Source: Natronoplasma sp964602715 (GTDB lineage Archaea; Thermoplasmatota; Thermoplasmata; Halarchaeoplasmatales; Halarchaeoplasmataceae). Taken from it: a stretch of 64,000 nucleotides of DNA. This document shows, one piece after another, positions 33,560 to 42,689 of the stretch. The position numbers and the translations under genes were made by a program. Location: contig CAZRSB010000004.1 in assembly GCA_964602715.1 (NCBI GenBank), forward strand, positions 9,669 through 73,668, written 5' to 3'. How positions within the stretch are numbered: the first letter of the stretch is position 1; each line of letters begins with the position of its first letter. The notes under the pieces are model-generated. The model did not search any database. It saw only the letters and a list, made by a program, of their open reading frames with translations, and had not been told where the DNA came from.

Positions 33560-36526
33560 ATGATAAAAAAACGCCTCTTCCTTATGTGGATAATCTTTAT
33601 CCTGCTTTTCGCTTCATTTGGTGTTCTGACTTTTCCAACTAATAGTGAAACCACAGAAGAGATAAGTATCTATAACAAGAATCTAGAAGAGGACTACGAT
33701 CAGGTCAATCCTTTTGAAAAACCACATTCTTGGACTGAAGATCATGGAGTCACTTTTAAAGAATCGATATCTAGGAACACCTCTGTAGATATGGATGAAA
33801 GAGGACGTTTCGATGTAGTGTGGGAAGATAATAGAACAGATGATTTTAACATATTTTATGTGAAATTGTGTGAAACAGATGGTGAAAAGTTGATCAATGA
33901 CTTTAGGATAACCGACAATGAAAACCCCTCTTTGGACCCTAAAGTTTTTTCCCTGCAAGAAGAATATGTTGTGATAATTTGGCAAGAATATGATGGAGAG
34001 GATTGGTCCTTTTATTTTTCGAAGATTGAATACTCAGATAGAGAGGTTAGAAATATTATAGAAAGAAGGAAGATAACATCCTTAGGAAACAATGGTCCTG
34101 TAAACTATACTTTTGAGCAAGATGAATCAGACGAGTCTGTATTCCATCTGGTATATGAAAATAAAGAGATAGGGGACTTATACTATAAGCAAATAAATGA
34201 TGTAGGTCAAATACTCGTTGAAGAAAGATTGACTGCAACTGAGAAGAATTCCTATTCTCCAAAAATAGAGATCACTAAAGATAACGAGATGCACCTTTTT
34301 TGGCTCGAACCGATAGAAAAGGTCAACGGTGTTCTTTATGATGGCATATTTTATGGGAAAATTGAAGATCTAGACTTTCCTGAGGAGATCCCCTTTGACC
34401 AGAACGATAGTAGAAGAATAACTGTTGTAAAAATGCTAGAAAGGTACGAAATCACTTTAGATGAGGAAGACAACATCCACATGATATTTGACGACGATAG
34501 ATATGATCAATATAAAAAGGATATAATCTATAGAAAAATGTATTCAGATGGTACTACCTCCATTGATGATAGATTGATCACCCCTAGAGAAGACATGAAT
34601 AACTCATTCCGACCATCAATAGCGACTGCAGTCGATGGTAATATTTCATTAGTTTGGGCAGATAGCCGTGACTATGAAGCTATAGGAGAGGAAACAAAAA
34701 ATCTTACGGAGAAGCCACATGACATATACTTCCAAAAACTCGATACAGAGGGTAATGAACTGAGGCCAGCTCAGAGAGTCACTGGAGTAAAATCGGTCGC
34801 ATTAGATCCGATCATTATTAATGACGAGAAAAATAATCACCATATCTTTTGGGAAGATACAAGGAGAGAATACATGGATATCTTTTACCAAAGGACCCAC
34901 AAACCATCACTTTCTATAGAAGAGATGAGAGTAAATCCTGAAAAGCCAGTGTATAATTCCACTGTAGATGTTGAAATTGACTTAAAAAATGAGGGAGGAA
35001 GTTCTATTGATACCATAGGAACACTTTATTTACAAAGAGGTCACCAAGATAGATGTAAGCTACACAACGAAGAAATTCTTTTGGAGAGAAACTTTTCGAT
35101 AAAAGAGGGAAGCAGGAAAACACTAGAGTTGAATTTCACGGCATTGAGCGCTGGTCATCAAAATTTAATCTTTAAAGCTAATGAAGATAGAGATGTACTT
35201 GAAGAAAATTATGATAGAAATTGCGCATTTGAAAATATTACTGTTTTGCCAGATTTAGAAGTTGAGCTGCATGAGTTTGAACGAGTTGTAGATGCAGGTC
35301 AAAAGACCAATTTTACCTATGAATTGAACAATCTTGTTGATATAGAACAAAACATTACGGTGGATTTAGAAGCTCCTAGTGGAGTTGAAATAAAAGATCA
35401 TTCTCTAGAAACAAGGGAAATGCATATTTTTAGTTTTGAAAATGGAGATTATCAGGAACACCTTGAGGAAAAAAATGAAACTAAATTAAAAGAGATATTT
35501 GTAAAAGAAAATTATCCCTTGGATGATTTTGAAATAGTTGCGGAGGAAGATAAGGAAGATAAATGGTCTATAATTTCAGAAGGTGTAGAGAAATACAGCA
35601 TTATAAAAGAGAACGAAAAACTGAACGTCTACAAGGAAATAGTTAGATTAGGGCCTGAAGAATCACAAAATCATCGATTTGAGGTGGTACCAGATGAAAA
35701 ATTACGAGCTGAGGAATACAAAATTAACATGAATGTGGAATCAATAGATATAAAAAGATTGGCATCGGACGAACAGGATCTCGAATCTCATTTTGAAAGA
35801 GAATTTATCCTTCAGATAAATCCATTTTACGATCTTTCTTTTGAGATAAGAGAAGATAATTATGACAGAAGAGAAGATGGTGTCTATATTATAGAAGACC
35901 TAGAAGATTTAAACTATATGGTACAGATGAAGATCGAAAACAGAGGAAATGTTGAACATAACATCAGCATAGAAGATAACAGAAATGAAACAGAAGTACA
36001 TTGGGGACTTTTTACCGGAACGACCAGTATAGAACCTTTTGAAACTGGATTTTCTTTTCTATTTAGGACTTTCGACGAGGATTTTATAGAGGCTGTAGAA
36101 ACCACTACAGTAGATGAGGACTTTACAGAAATATTCGAAGAAGAGTTGAGATCGATAAGTAATATACCGGATGACTATGAAATTGGAGATGATGTTGAAT
36201 TTTACGAAAGGGATGGTGAAATATTCTTAAAAGAAAATGGTAAAGAATATTTATTGAAAGTGAGAGAACAAGAAATCGAAGTGTATACACATCCCACCTT
36301 GGACCTAACTAATCTAGAAGGTATAGAAGAAGACTTCGAGTTAAATGTCACGGCCGAATCATGGGATGAAATAGACCTAGAAGAAACTTTAACCGTTAGA
36401 GTTAAAGGGGAAGAACCGGTCAGTTTTTGGAGAAGAATACCCTGGATGTGGATCATCCTGATACCTGTGATTGTCTTTATTGGCCTTATAGTGGTCGGTA
36501 GAATCTATTACACTTTTATTGCTTGA
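33560..36526 (+). CDS. Large secreted or surface-anchored protein with repeats and C-terminal TM
   Basis: 988 residues. N-terminal signal peptide (LFLMWIIFILLFASFGVLTF), then about 400 residues in which a motif W-x-D-x-R followed by D-I-Y/F-Y-x-K/R recurs (for example WEDNRTDDFNIFYVK, WADSRDYEA..DIYFQK, WEDTRREYMDIFYQR), suggesting a beta-propeller. A CARDB-like adhesive domain follows (NSTVDVEIDLKNEGGSS), then further beta-sandwich segments, and a C-terminal membrane anchor (MWIILIPVIVFIGLIVVG) with short basic tail. No PGF-type sorting motif is present. Acidic throughout, as expected of a salt-exposed envelope protein. SD GAGG near 33550. Ligand unknown. Confidence 0.75.
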   Translation: MIKKRLFLMWIIFILLFASFGVLTFPTNSETTEEISIYNKNLEEDYDQVNPFEKPHSWTEDHGVTFKESISRNTSVDMDERGRFDVVWEDNRTDDFNIFYVKLCETDGEKLINDFRITDNENPSLDPKVFSLQEEYVVIIWQEYDGEDWSFYFSKIEYSDREVRNIIERRKITSLGNNGPVNYTFEQDESDESVFHLVYENKEIGDLYYKQINDVGQILVEERLTATEKNSYSPKIEITKDNEMHLFWLEPIEKVNGVLYDGIFYGKIEDLDFPEEIPFDQNDSRRITVVKMLERYEITLDEEDNIHMIFDDDRYDQYKKDIIYRKMYSDGTTSIDDRLITPREDMNNSFRPSIATAVDGNISLVWADSRDYEAIGEETKNLTEKPHDIYFQKLDTEGNELRPAQRVTGVKSVALDPIIINDEKNNHHIFWEDTRREYMDIFYQRTHKPSLSIEEMRVNPEKPVYNSTVDVEIDLKNEGGSSIDTIGTLYLQRGHQDRCKLHNEEILLERNFSIKEGSRKTLELNFTALSAGHQNLIFKANEDRDVLEENYDRNCAFENITVLPDLEVELHEFERVVDAGQKTNFTYELNNLVDIEQNITVDLEAPSGVEIKDHSLETREMHIFSFENGDYQEHLEEKNETKLKEIFVKENYPLDDFEIVAEEDKEDKWSIISEGVEKYSIIKENEKLNVYKEIVRLGPEESQNHRFEVVPDEKLRAEEYKINMNVESIDIKRLASDEQDLESHFEREFILQINPFYDLSFEIREDNYDRREDGVYIIEDLEDLNYMVQMKIENRGNVEHNISIEDNRNETEVHWGLFTGTTSIEPFETGFSFLFRTFDEDFIEAVETTTVDEDFTEIFEEELRSISNIPDDYEIGDDVEFYERDGEIFLKENGKEYLLKVREQEIEVYTHPTLDLTNLEGIEEDFELNVTAESWDEIDLEETLTVRVKGEEPVSFWRRIPWMWIILIPVIVFIGLIVVGRIYYTFIA

Positions 36527-36632
36527 TTTTTACTTTTGATTTTCATTTCAATTTATTTTGATCAGTTATCAATTTTGAAAACAAACAAAAAAATTACAAA
36601 TTATAGTAAGTGTGGGAAAGGAGTTTGAAAGA

Positions 36633-37214
36633 TTATGATAGAGGTAAGATATCTCTATTGTAAACCGTTGGTGTGTAGAATGATTCTAAGATCGTTGTTC
36701 CGTGTTTTGGAGTGAAGTGTAGTTCTAGTTCAGATTGTGGACCGAGTTCAAACTCTTCTACATTGATGGTCAACTGAATTGTACTTCCAGGTTCTATTAT
36801 TGGATTAGTGTCTGGATCGAACTCATCATGAGGATCCAATAGCGCTTCAGCAGTGTAATCTCCGTATTCTAAAGTTTCTTCTTCCTCTCTTGAAACCACC
36901 TGTATCAGCGTAAAATCTAGGTTTTGTGGGGGACTACCGGGACCTATCCCTAGATTAACCTTTAGTTCGTCTATATCAGTTCTGTCTTCATCTGCTTCCC
37001 CATAGATTGACCGAACATTCAAATATGTGGCTACTTCCTCCACAGATTGTTCTGCTGTAGCCTCGGCTTGTTGTTTCAGTAAAGTAACTGTTCTTAGAAA
37101 AACACCAGCTGATACTGCAGCCACTAAGATTATGGCTATAAATATTATGAGGGTTCCCACACCCATCATTGCTTCTTGGTTTTCTTCTGTAGGTCTTCTA
37201 TTAAGTCGTTTCAT
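36633..37214 (-). CDS. Archaellin (flagellin) structural protein
   Basis: 193 residues. The class III signal region reads RRPTEENQEAMMGVGTLIIF, then the hydrophobic IAIILVAAVSAGVFLRT and the heptad-like LLKQQAEATAEQSVEEVATY, typical of archaellin. The C-terminal domain is beta-rich and acidic. ATG at 37214 with GGCGGAG six bases upstream. It is alone: no fla/arl accessory genes (FlaF-FlaJ) are adjacent, so motor and export genes lie elsewhere. A structured leader precedes it. Confidence 0.88.
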   Translation of the reverse strand: MKRLNRRPTEENQEAMMGVGTLIIFIAIILVAAVSAGVFLRTVTLLKQQAEATAEQSVEEVATYLNVRSIYGEADEDRTDIDELKVNLGIGPGSPPQNLDFTLIQVVSREEEETLEYGDYTAEALLDPHDEFDPDTNPIIEPGSTIQLTINVEEFELGPQSELELHFTPKHGTTILESFYTPTVYNRDILPLS

Positions 37215-37227
37215 ATTTTCTCCGCCT

Positions 37228-37309
37228 CGGGTAACACCCGAACAGGGTAATTATGAACGGGCGCAATCAACTCCCGTTCTCGTTATGACATATCATTATC
37301 GATATAAAT
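37228..37309 (-). promoter_or_regulatory. Archaellin promoter with two hairpins in the leader
   Basis: On the minus strand a TATA box (TTTATATC, about 37302-37309) would start RNA near 37280. The leader then contains GAACGGG paired with CCCGTTC (37273-37279 with 37255-37261) and CGGGT paired with ACCCG (37236-37240 with 37228-37232), ending just upstream of the ribosome site GGCGGAG. Such structures could protect the mRNA or gate translation. Pairing is read by eye. Confidence 0.5.
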
Positions 37310-37447
37310 AGTAGTTACGAAAATAGTATCAGCCCTGATAAAACTCTGGCATTATCATTTTTGAAAATCAAATCTATTATTATTAAAAATTGATATTTTT
37401 ATCATTGCAAGGAAAATCTTTTAATTCTTTAATATTATTTCACCACC

Positions 37448-37933
37448 ATGGACGTATTCCAAGCCATGAATAAAAGACAAAGTATCAGATCCTTTAAGGG
37501 TGAACCAATAGAACAAGAAGACATTGAAAAAATCGTAGAGGCTGCAAGAATAGCGCCTTCAGCTCGAAATATACAACCATGGAAATTGATTGTTGTTCAA
37601 GACCCTAATCTGCTAGAAGATCTCGTAGAGGTTTGTAAAGGGCAGGAATTCGTGAAAGATTGTGGAGCTTTCGTTATAGGGTTGATAGAAGATTCAAAAT
37701 GGGCGGAAGTCGATCTGAGTATAGCTATGGATCATCTCTGTTTGGAAGCTGTTGAACTTGGATATGGGACCTGCTGGATCGGAGCATTTGACAAGAAAAA
37801 ATTAAGAGATCTTATAGATATACCTGAAAAATACGAATCTTTGGTATGTATGACTATTGGACTACCAGATGAAGAGCCAAGATCTCCTACAAAGAAATCT
37901 ACAGATGAACTCGTGGAATGGATACGGGTCTGA
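37448..37933 (+). CDS. Nitroreductase-family flavoprotein
   Basis: 161 residues, short nitroreductase. FMN contacts visible at the N-terminus (NKRQSIRSFKGEPIEQEDI), ARIAPSARNIQPWKLIVV, and GYGTCWIGAF. Reduces nitro groups, quinones or a specialised substrate with NAD(P)H. TATA-like TTTTAATTC about 30 bases upstream. Stands alone, convergent with the acyl-CoA synthetase. Confidence 0.9.
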   Translation: MDVFQAMNKRQSIRSFKGEPIEQEDIEKIVEAARIAPSARNIQPWKLIVVQDPNLLEDLVEVCKGQEFVKDCGAFVIGLIEDSKWAEVDLSIAMDHLCLEAVELGYGTCWIGAFDKKKLRDLIDIPEKYESLVCMTIGLPDEEPRSPTKKSTDELVEWIRV

Positions 37934-37982
37934 TAGCTAAAATAAATCAAAATAAAATAAAGGGTTTTTTATTGTAAACTAT

Positions 37983-39668
37983 CTAGTATGGTAGTTCGTC
38001 GTGATCTTTTAGATATTCTTCTTCAGCCCTCTCTCGAAGTTCTGTCCTTCTGATCTTCCCACTGATAGTTTTCGGAAGTTCTTCGACGAACTCAATTACC
38101 CTTGGATATTTGTACGGTGCGGTAACTTTCTTTACATGATCTTGTAATTTTTTCTTCAATTCTTCGCTGGGCTCGTACTCATCGTTCAAGATGATGTAAG
38201 CTTTAACGATTTTAGTTCTTACTTCGTGTGGCGCTCCGATCACCGCTGGTTCTTGAACAGCCGGATGTTCCTGCAAGGCACTTTCAACTTCAAATGGTCC
38301 AATCCGATAACCTGATGCCTTTATGACATCATCATCTCTTCCTACAAACCAGAAATATCCGTCTTCGTCTTTGTATGCTCTATCACCTGTAAAGTACCAA
38401 CCATTGTCAAAAACACTTTCAGTTTTTTCTTCATCTTTCCAGTATTCTTTGAAAAGTCCAGGTGGTCTTTCGGGATCAACTTTTAGACCAATATGGCCTT
38501 CTTCACCGGGTGGCAATATATCACAGTTGTCATCGATTATTTCCACTTCATGACCTGGAGTAGGTTTGCCCATAGAACCTGGTTTGACCTCCATTGTTGG
38601 ATAATTTGCTACCAAGGCAACACTTTCAGTTTGACCATAATAATCATAGATCCTTAATCCTGTATAATCCTCCCATTTATCTATGACGTCTGGGTTCAAA
38701 GGTTCACCAGCACTCAGACAATGTCTTAAAGAACTCAGATCATAGCTTTCTACATCCTCATTGATCATCATCTTGTAGATGGTAGGAGGAACGCAAAATG
38801 TGGTTACTTCATAATCTTGAAGGACTTTTAATGCCTTTTTTGGATCGAATTTTCCAGTTATGTTTTGTTGTACAACTGTAGCACCAACTATCCACTGGCC
38901 GAAGAGTTTACCCCATACAGCCTTTGCCCAACCGTTATCAGCTATCGTCCAATTTATATCGTCCTCTCTCAAGTCCTGTACAAATTTGGCCGTAACTTCA
39001 TGACCAAGTGGGTAAGAATGGGTATGCAAGACCATCTTTGGTTGTCCGGTTGTTCCTGAGGTGAAATATATGAGCATTGGGTCATCACTTTTAGTTTTTT
39101 CAATGTCTTCTTTCGAAAGTTGATCGGAACTATTCTCTAAAATATCATCAAAGTCCTTCCATCCTTCTTTTTTCTCCTCGGCATCCACTAAAATAAAATT
39201 TTTAAGAGAAGACATCTTTTCATGATCTCTGACTTCATCTACTTTTTCGTGATTTGACCAGTCAGTTACGATTGTACTCGCTTTAGACCTTCCAATTCGA
39301 TACTTTATATCTTCAGAAACTGCTAGATTTGGGGTTGGAATCGGGATAACACCAAGCTTTATCATACCCAAAACGGCCACATACCATTCGGGTACCCTAT
39401 GAATGAGGACCATTGCTCTATCTCCTTTTTCCATCCCCATCTCTCTTAGAGCATTAGCAAATTTATTTGAGAGTTCCTTCAAGTCACTAAATGTGTGTTT
39501 TTGGGCGTTTTGTCCTGAATCATCAATAGATATCAAAGCAGTTTTATCTGGATTCTCTTCGGCTCTTTTGTCAACCTCGTCGAAGACAAAGTTATAATTC
39601 TCTGGAACATCCCACTCGAATTCTTCTCTAACTTCTTCATAATCGTACATGTTATGTTCTTCCGTCAT
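37983..39668 (-). CDS. AMP-forming acyl-CoA synthetase (medium-chain ACSM-like)
   Basis: 561 residues. AMP-binding motif LIYFTSGTTGQPKMVLHTH near residue 200, YYGQTESVALVANYPTMEVK, GDRAYKDEDGYFWFVGRDDD and the catalytic lysine in LPKTISGKIRR at the C-terminus. The overall match is to acyl-CoA synthetases of the medium-chain/ACSM type, using a short or medium carboxylate, ATP and CoA. Divergent from the thiolase gene with a shared palindrome between them, which suggests a common fatty-acid or organic-acid regulon. Confidence 0.92.
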   Translation of the reverse strand: MTEEHNMYDYEEVREEFEWDVPENYNFVFDEVDKRAEENPDKTALISIDDSGQNAQKHTFSDLKELSNKFANALREMGMEKGDRAMVLIHRVPEWYVAVLGMIKLGVIPIPTPNLAVSEDIKYRIGRSKASTIVTDWSNHEKVDEVRDHEKMSSLKNFILVDAEEKKEGWKDFDDILENSSDQLSKEDIEKTKSDDPMLIYFTSGTTGQPKMVLHTHSYPLGHEVTAKFVQDLREDDINWTIADNGWAKAVWGKLFGQWIVGATVVQQNITGKFDPKKALKVLQDYEVTTFCVPPTIYKMMINEDVESYDLSSLRHCLSAGEPLNPDVIDKWEDYTGLRIYDYYGQTESVALVANYPTMEVKPGSMGKPTPGHEVEIIDDNCDILPPGEEGHIGLKVDPERPPGLFKEYWKDEEKTESVFDNGWYFTGDRAYKDEDGYFWFVGRDDDVIKASGYRIGPFEVESALQEHPAVQEPAVIGAPHEVRTKIVKAYIILNDEYEPSEELKKKLQDHVKKVTAPYKYPRVIEFVEELPKTISGKIRRTELRERAEEEYLKDHDELPY

Positions 39669-39809
39669 ATCAATCAGGCGATTAACTAAACTTAAAATAG
39701 ATAAATCTTTCCCATCTCACTGTTCGTTAAAGTAAATTTGATGAATGGTGACCTTTAAAATGTATATATAGAAATTTAGATGTGAATTTCTTAAGTGATA
39801 AAACCTCTT

Positions 39810-39829
39810 TTTTAGACTATCGTCTAAAA
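39810..39829. promoter_or_regulatory. Perfect palindrome between acyl-CoA synthetase and thiolase
   Basis: TTTTAGAC (39810-39817), spacer TATC, GTCTAAAA (39822-39829). The thiolase TATA box TTTTATATATGG lies downstream at about 39843-39854, so the site sits immediately upstream of the core promoter, suited to an activator or repressor. It resembles the inverted repeats bound by TetR-type acyl-CoA-responsive regulators, but no regulator is assigned. Confidence 0.6.
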
Positions 39830-39904
39830 TAAAACTCGACAATTTTATATATGGCTTTGCCATACGCTCATCCAAGAAATGAAAAATCGAAAAGGTGAGA
39901 TAAG

Positions 39905-41209
39905 ATGAGAGAAGCTGTAATAGTTTCGGCGGTGAGAACACCTCAAGGGAAATTTGGAGGATCATTAAAAGATTTAAGCGCAGTTGAATTAGGAAGTATT
40001 GCTGTTAAAGGGCTTTTTGAAGATCTGGACATGAGGCCAGAAAGTCCAAAGGATCTTATAGAGGCTAAACCAAATAAGTTAGACGAACAAAATAATTGTT
40101 CTGTTGAAGAACAATATTACAATTGGGAGGAAGAATTAACAAGATTACCGATAGACGAGGTCATTTTGGGTAATGTACTTCAAGGTGGACAAGGTCAAAA
40201 TCCAGCTAGGCAGGTAAGTATAAAAGCAGGGATACCTAGAGAGGTACCTTCACACACTGTTAATATGGTATGTGGTTCGGGGATGAAAGCGGTCAATTTA
40301 GCAGTAGAAAAAATAGAAAACGGCAAAGCGGATGCTGTAGTAGCAGGAGGATTTGAAAGTATGAGTAATGCTCCTTATCTACTTCCCAAAGCACGTTGGG
40401 GGAGAACAATGGATATAACAGGCAAAGGAGAAACTGTAGATATGATGGTATGGGATGGATTGTATGAAATCTTTTATGATTATCACATGGGTAAAACTGC
40501 TGAAAATCTAGCTGATTTGTATGATATATCAAGAGAAGAACAAGAAAGGTTGAGTGTTGAAAGTCACAATAGAGCTCTAAAAGCGGTGGAAGAAGGAATA
40601 TTTGAAGACGAGATCATCCCGGTAAAAAAAGGAGAAGAAATCATAGAGGAGGATGAACATCCAAGAAAAACTGACATGGAATCTGTAAAAAACCTACCAC
40701 CTGTTTTTGACAGGAATGGAACCATAACAGCTGCTACATCTTCAGGCATATCAGATGGTGCTGCCGCCTTATTGATAACTTCGAGGAAATTTGCAGAGAA
40801 AAATGATATGAAAATTCTAGCGAGTATCAAAGATTTCTCTTCAGTGGGTGTAGATCCTAAATTTATGGGTCTAGGAGCTTCTGCTGCTATTGAACATCTT
40901 TTACTGAAAAATAATCTTACTAAGGATGAGATTGATTTATTTGAAGAGAATGAAGCGTTTGCAGCTCAAATTCTCGCGTGCATGGAAGCGAGTGACGCAC
41001 CAAAATACGGTGTAGGGATAAATGAAGAAGGAAGCGAAAAGATAAATCCCTATGGTTCTGGTATCTCACTAGGCCATCCAATTGGAGCTACGGGTGCGAG
41101 GATGTTGGTCACCTTAACACACGCTCTAAAAAGAAAAGGAAAAGACCTTGGATTGGCGAGTCTCTGTGTTGGAGGAGGGATGGGCATCGCAACTCTGATA
41201 GAGCGATAG
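39905..41209 (+). CDS. Thiolase (acetyl-CoA C-acyltransferase) with N-domain insertion
   Basis: 434 residues. Catalytic cysteine in NMVCGSGMKAVN, the GHPIGATGARM histidine block and the C-terminal CVGGGMGIA motif are all present, so it should be active in acyl-CoA cleavage or acetoacetyl-CoA formation. It resembles bacterial thiolases more than archaeal HMG-pathway ones. About 40 extra residues (SPKDLIEAKPNKLDEQNN... to TRLPID) interrupt the loop before VILGNVLQGGQGQNPAR. SD AAAAGGTGAG precedes the ATG. Likely partner of the divergent acyl-CoA synthetase in beta-oxidation. Confidence 0.93.
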   Translation: MREAVIVSAVRTPQGKFGGSLKDLSAVELGSIAVKGLFEDLDMRPESPKDLIEAKPNKLDEQNNCSVEEQYYNWEEELTRLPIDEVILGNVLQGGQGQNPARQVSIKAGIPREVPSHTVNMVCGSGMKAVNLAVEKIENGKADAVVAGGFESMSNAPYLLPKARWGRTMDITGKGETVDMMVWDGLYEIFYDYHMGKTAENLADLYDISREEQERLSVESHNRALKAVEEGIFEDEIIPVKKGEEIIEEDEHPRKTDMESVKNLPPVFDRNGTITAATSSGISDGAAALLITSRKFAEKNDMKILASIKDFSSVGVDPKFMGLGASAAIEHLLLKNNLTKDEIDLFEENEAFAAQILACMEASDAPKYGVGINEEGSEKINPYGSGISLGHPIGATGARMLVTLTHALKRKGKDLGLASLCVGGGMGIATLIER

Positions 41210-41213
41210 TAAA

Positions 41214-41237
41214 GGACATATGGACATATGGACATAT
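41214..41237. repeat. Three perfect copies of an 8-bp unit
   Basis: GGACATAT occurs three times in direct tandem starting two bases after the thiolase stop region. Short and A/T-rich; no flanking copies elsewhere in the window were noticed. Could be replication slippage. Confidence 0.8.
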
Positions 41238-41398
41238 CAAAATACCTTACAACTTCCTTTAATTTATGTACATTTATAAGATAAATTTTACTCATTTCAA
41301 TATATAAAACAACCTAGCCTAGTTATCATACTCAATATACTAAAAACTAGATATAGATAATAAGAAAAAAGATTTGGGGGATGGAACTACGGTCCTTT

Positions 41399-41719
41399 CT
41401 AGAATAAAGAACCGAGCCCTTCTGCTGCTTCCTCTTTTTCTTTTTCTTCGTCTCTCTCTTCTTCCTCTTCTTCTTCCTCTTCTTCTTCCTCTTCTTCGGC
41501 TTCTTCGGCAGTCTCGGGAGCTGCTGCCCCTCCAGAGGGCATAGCGAAACCTTCTTCGATAGCTTCGTCGATATCAACATCTTCTAAGCTTGCAGTCAAG
41601 GCTTTAACTCTAGCCTCTTCAACCTCAATTCCTGCAGCTTCCAAGACGTCTGTTATGCCATCTTCCGTTATCTCTTTACCTGCCGAATGAAGCAACATTG
41701 CGCCGTACACATATTCCAT
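41399..41719 (-). CDS. rpl12: Ribosomal stalk protein P1 (aL12) with long acidic run
   Basis: 106 residues. N-terminus MEYVYGAMLLHSAGKEITED is the P1/L12 dimerisation domain; the C-terminus ends GLGSLF, which contacts elongation factors. Between them lies an unbroken run of about 15 glutamates followed by more E/K, longer than the usual hinge and in line with salt-adapted proteins. Last gene of the L1-P0-P1 operon. Confidence 0.95.
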   Translation of the reverse strand: MEYVYGAMLLHSAGKEITEDGITDVLEAAGIEVEEARVKALTASLEDVDIDEAIEEGFAMPSGGAAAPETAEEAEEEEEEEEEEEEEERDEEKEKEEAAEGLGSLF

Positions 41720-41750
41720 ATTTTATACCTCCTTTGAACAGTATTTTTTA

Positions 41751-42680
41751 TTATTCATCTTTTTCATCATTATTACCTTCATCATCAACATCCATGCCGA
41801 GCTTCTCTCTTAATTCACTATCGAGAGCTTCAGGGTCTAACTTAGATGCTAAAGCTAAAACACTACTTGAAGCATTAGAAAGCATCGGTTCTATTGTTTC
41901 TTTATTGATAACATCACTATTGAAAGCTAGACTCAATGATTCAATTTGAGACTTAGCTATCAAAGATTTGATGTTTTCTTTAGTTGGATAAGACACACCA
42001 ACAGAAAGAGCAAATGCTGACGATGCACAATCTTTTATATCTTGTCTGAATCGATCTAGATCTATATCCAAGTCATCTCTATCATAGATTATACCATCTT
42101 CGTGAACCGTTTTGAGATCGAGACCAACAGTTATAGGATTGATCTCCAATCTACCCAACATAGCGGCTAGATCTCTACTGATAGTATCTCCTTCCTCAAC
42201 TACTGTCTTGGTTTGGTTGATCACTACTTTACCACCCTGTATAGAAGCGGGAATACCTACATTTTGAAGGTCACCAACGATAGGTCCTGGTTTGAAAGGT
42301 GTCTCACCCTCCTCAACCTTGACATCTTCTGGGGCGGTTTCTCCTCCACTAGCTGGTGCTTTGGTCTTTGTCTTTTCCATCCTATTGAAAAGCTTGAAAG
42401 GATTTAAATCAGTACTAACTAAAGCAACTTGTCCTTCGATGTAATCTTTGAGTTCATCTAAATTTTCTTTATTATCGTCTATTCTGCCGAGAGCTTTTTT
42501 TATAAAGGTGTTTTTTGAAGCTCGAATCGTAGCAACATCTCTAAGTTTAGCTCTCATCTGCTGCATCTGACGAGCAGGGATTCCTTCTATATTTACAACG
42601 CCGATAACTGGTGTTGTTTCAAGGAATTCAGTCAGTTCTTCTATTTCTCTTTTCTTCCATTCTGGTACATCTTCACTCAT
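41751..42680 (-). CDS. rplP0: Ribosomal protein P0 (L10)
   Basis: 309 residues. N-terminal rRNA-binding domain WKKREIEELTEFLETTPVIG and RQMQQMRAKLRDVATIRASKNTFIKKAL; then the archaeal/eukaryotic insertion and C-terminal helices that carry P1 dimers, ending in an acidic tail. It lies between rpl1 (9-base gap) and P1 (about 30 bases). Confidence 0.96.
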   Translation of the reverse strand: MSEDVPEWKKREIEELTEFLETTPVIGVVNIEGIPARQMQQMRAKLRDVATIRASKNTFIKKALGRIDDNKENLDELKDYIEGQVALVSTDLNPFKLFNRMEKTKTKAPASGGETAPEDVKVEEGETPFKPGPIVGDLQNVGIPASIQGGKVVINQTKTVVEEGDTISRDLAAMLGRLEINPITVGLDLKTVHEDGIIYDRDDLDIDLDRFRQDIKDCASSAFALSVGVSYPTKENIKSLIAKSQIESLSLAFNSDVINKETIEPMLSNASSSVLALASKLDPEALDSELREKLGMDVDDEGNNDEKDE

Positions 42681-42689
42681 CTTTATCCC

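Noticed and set aside
39810..39829. Transcription terminator hairpin
   Set aside because: Lies between two divergent gene starts, not at a gene end, and upstream of a TATA box.
41214..41237. CRISPR-like tandem repeat
   Set aside because: Units of 8 bp in direct tandem without spacers; no cas genes anywhere in the window.
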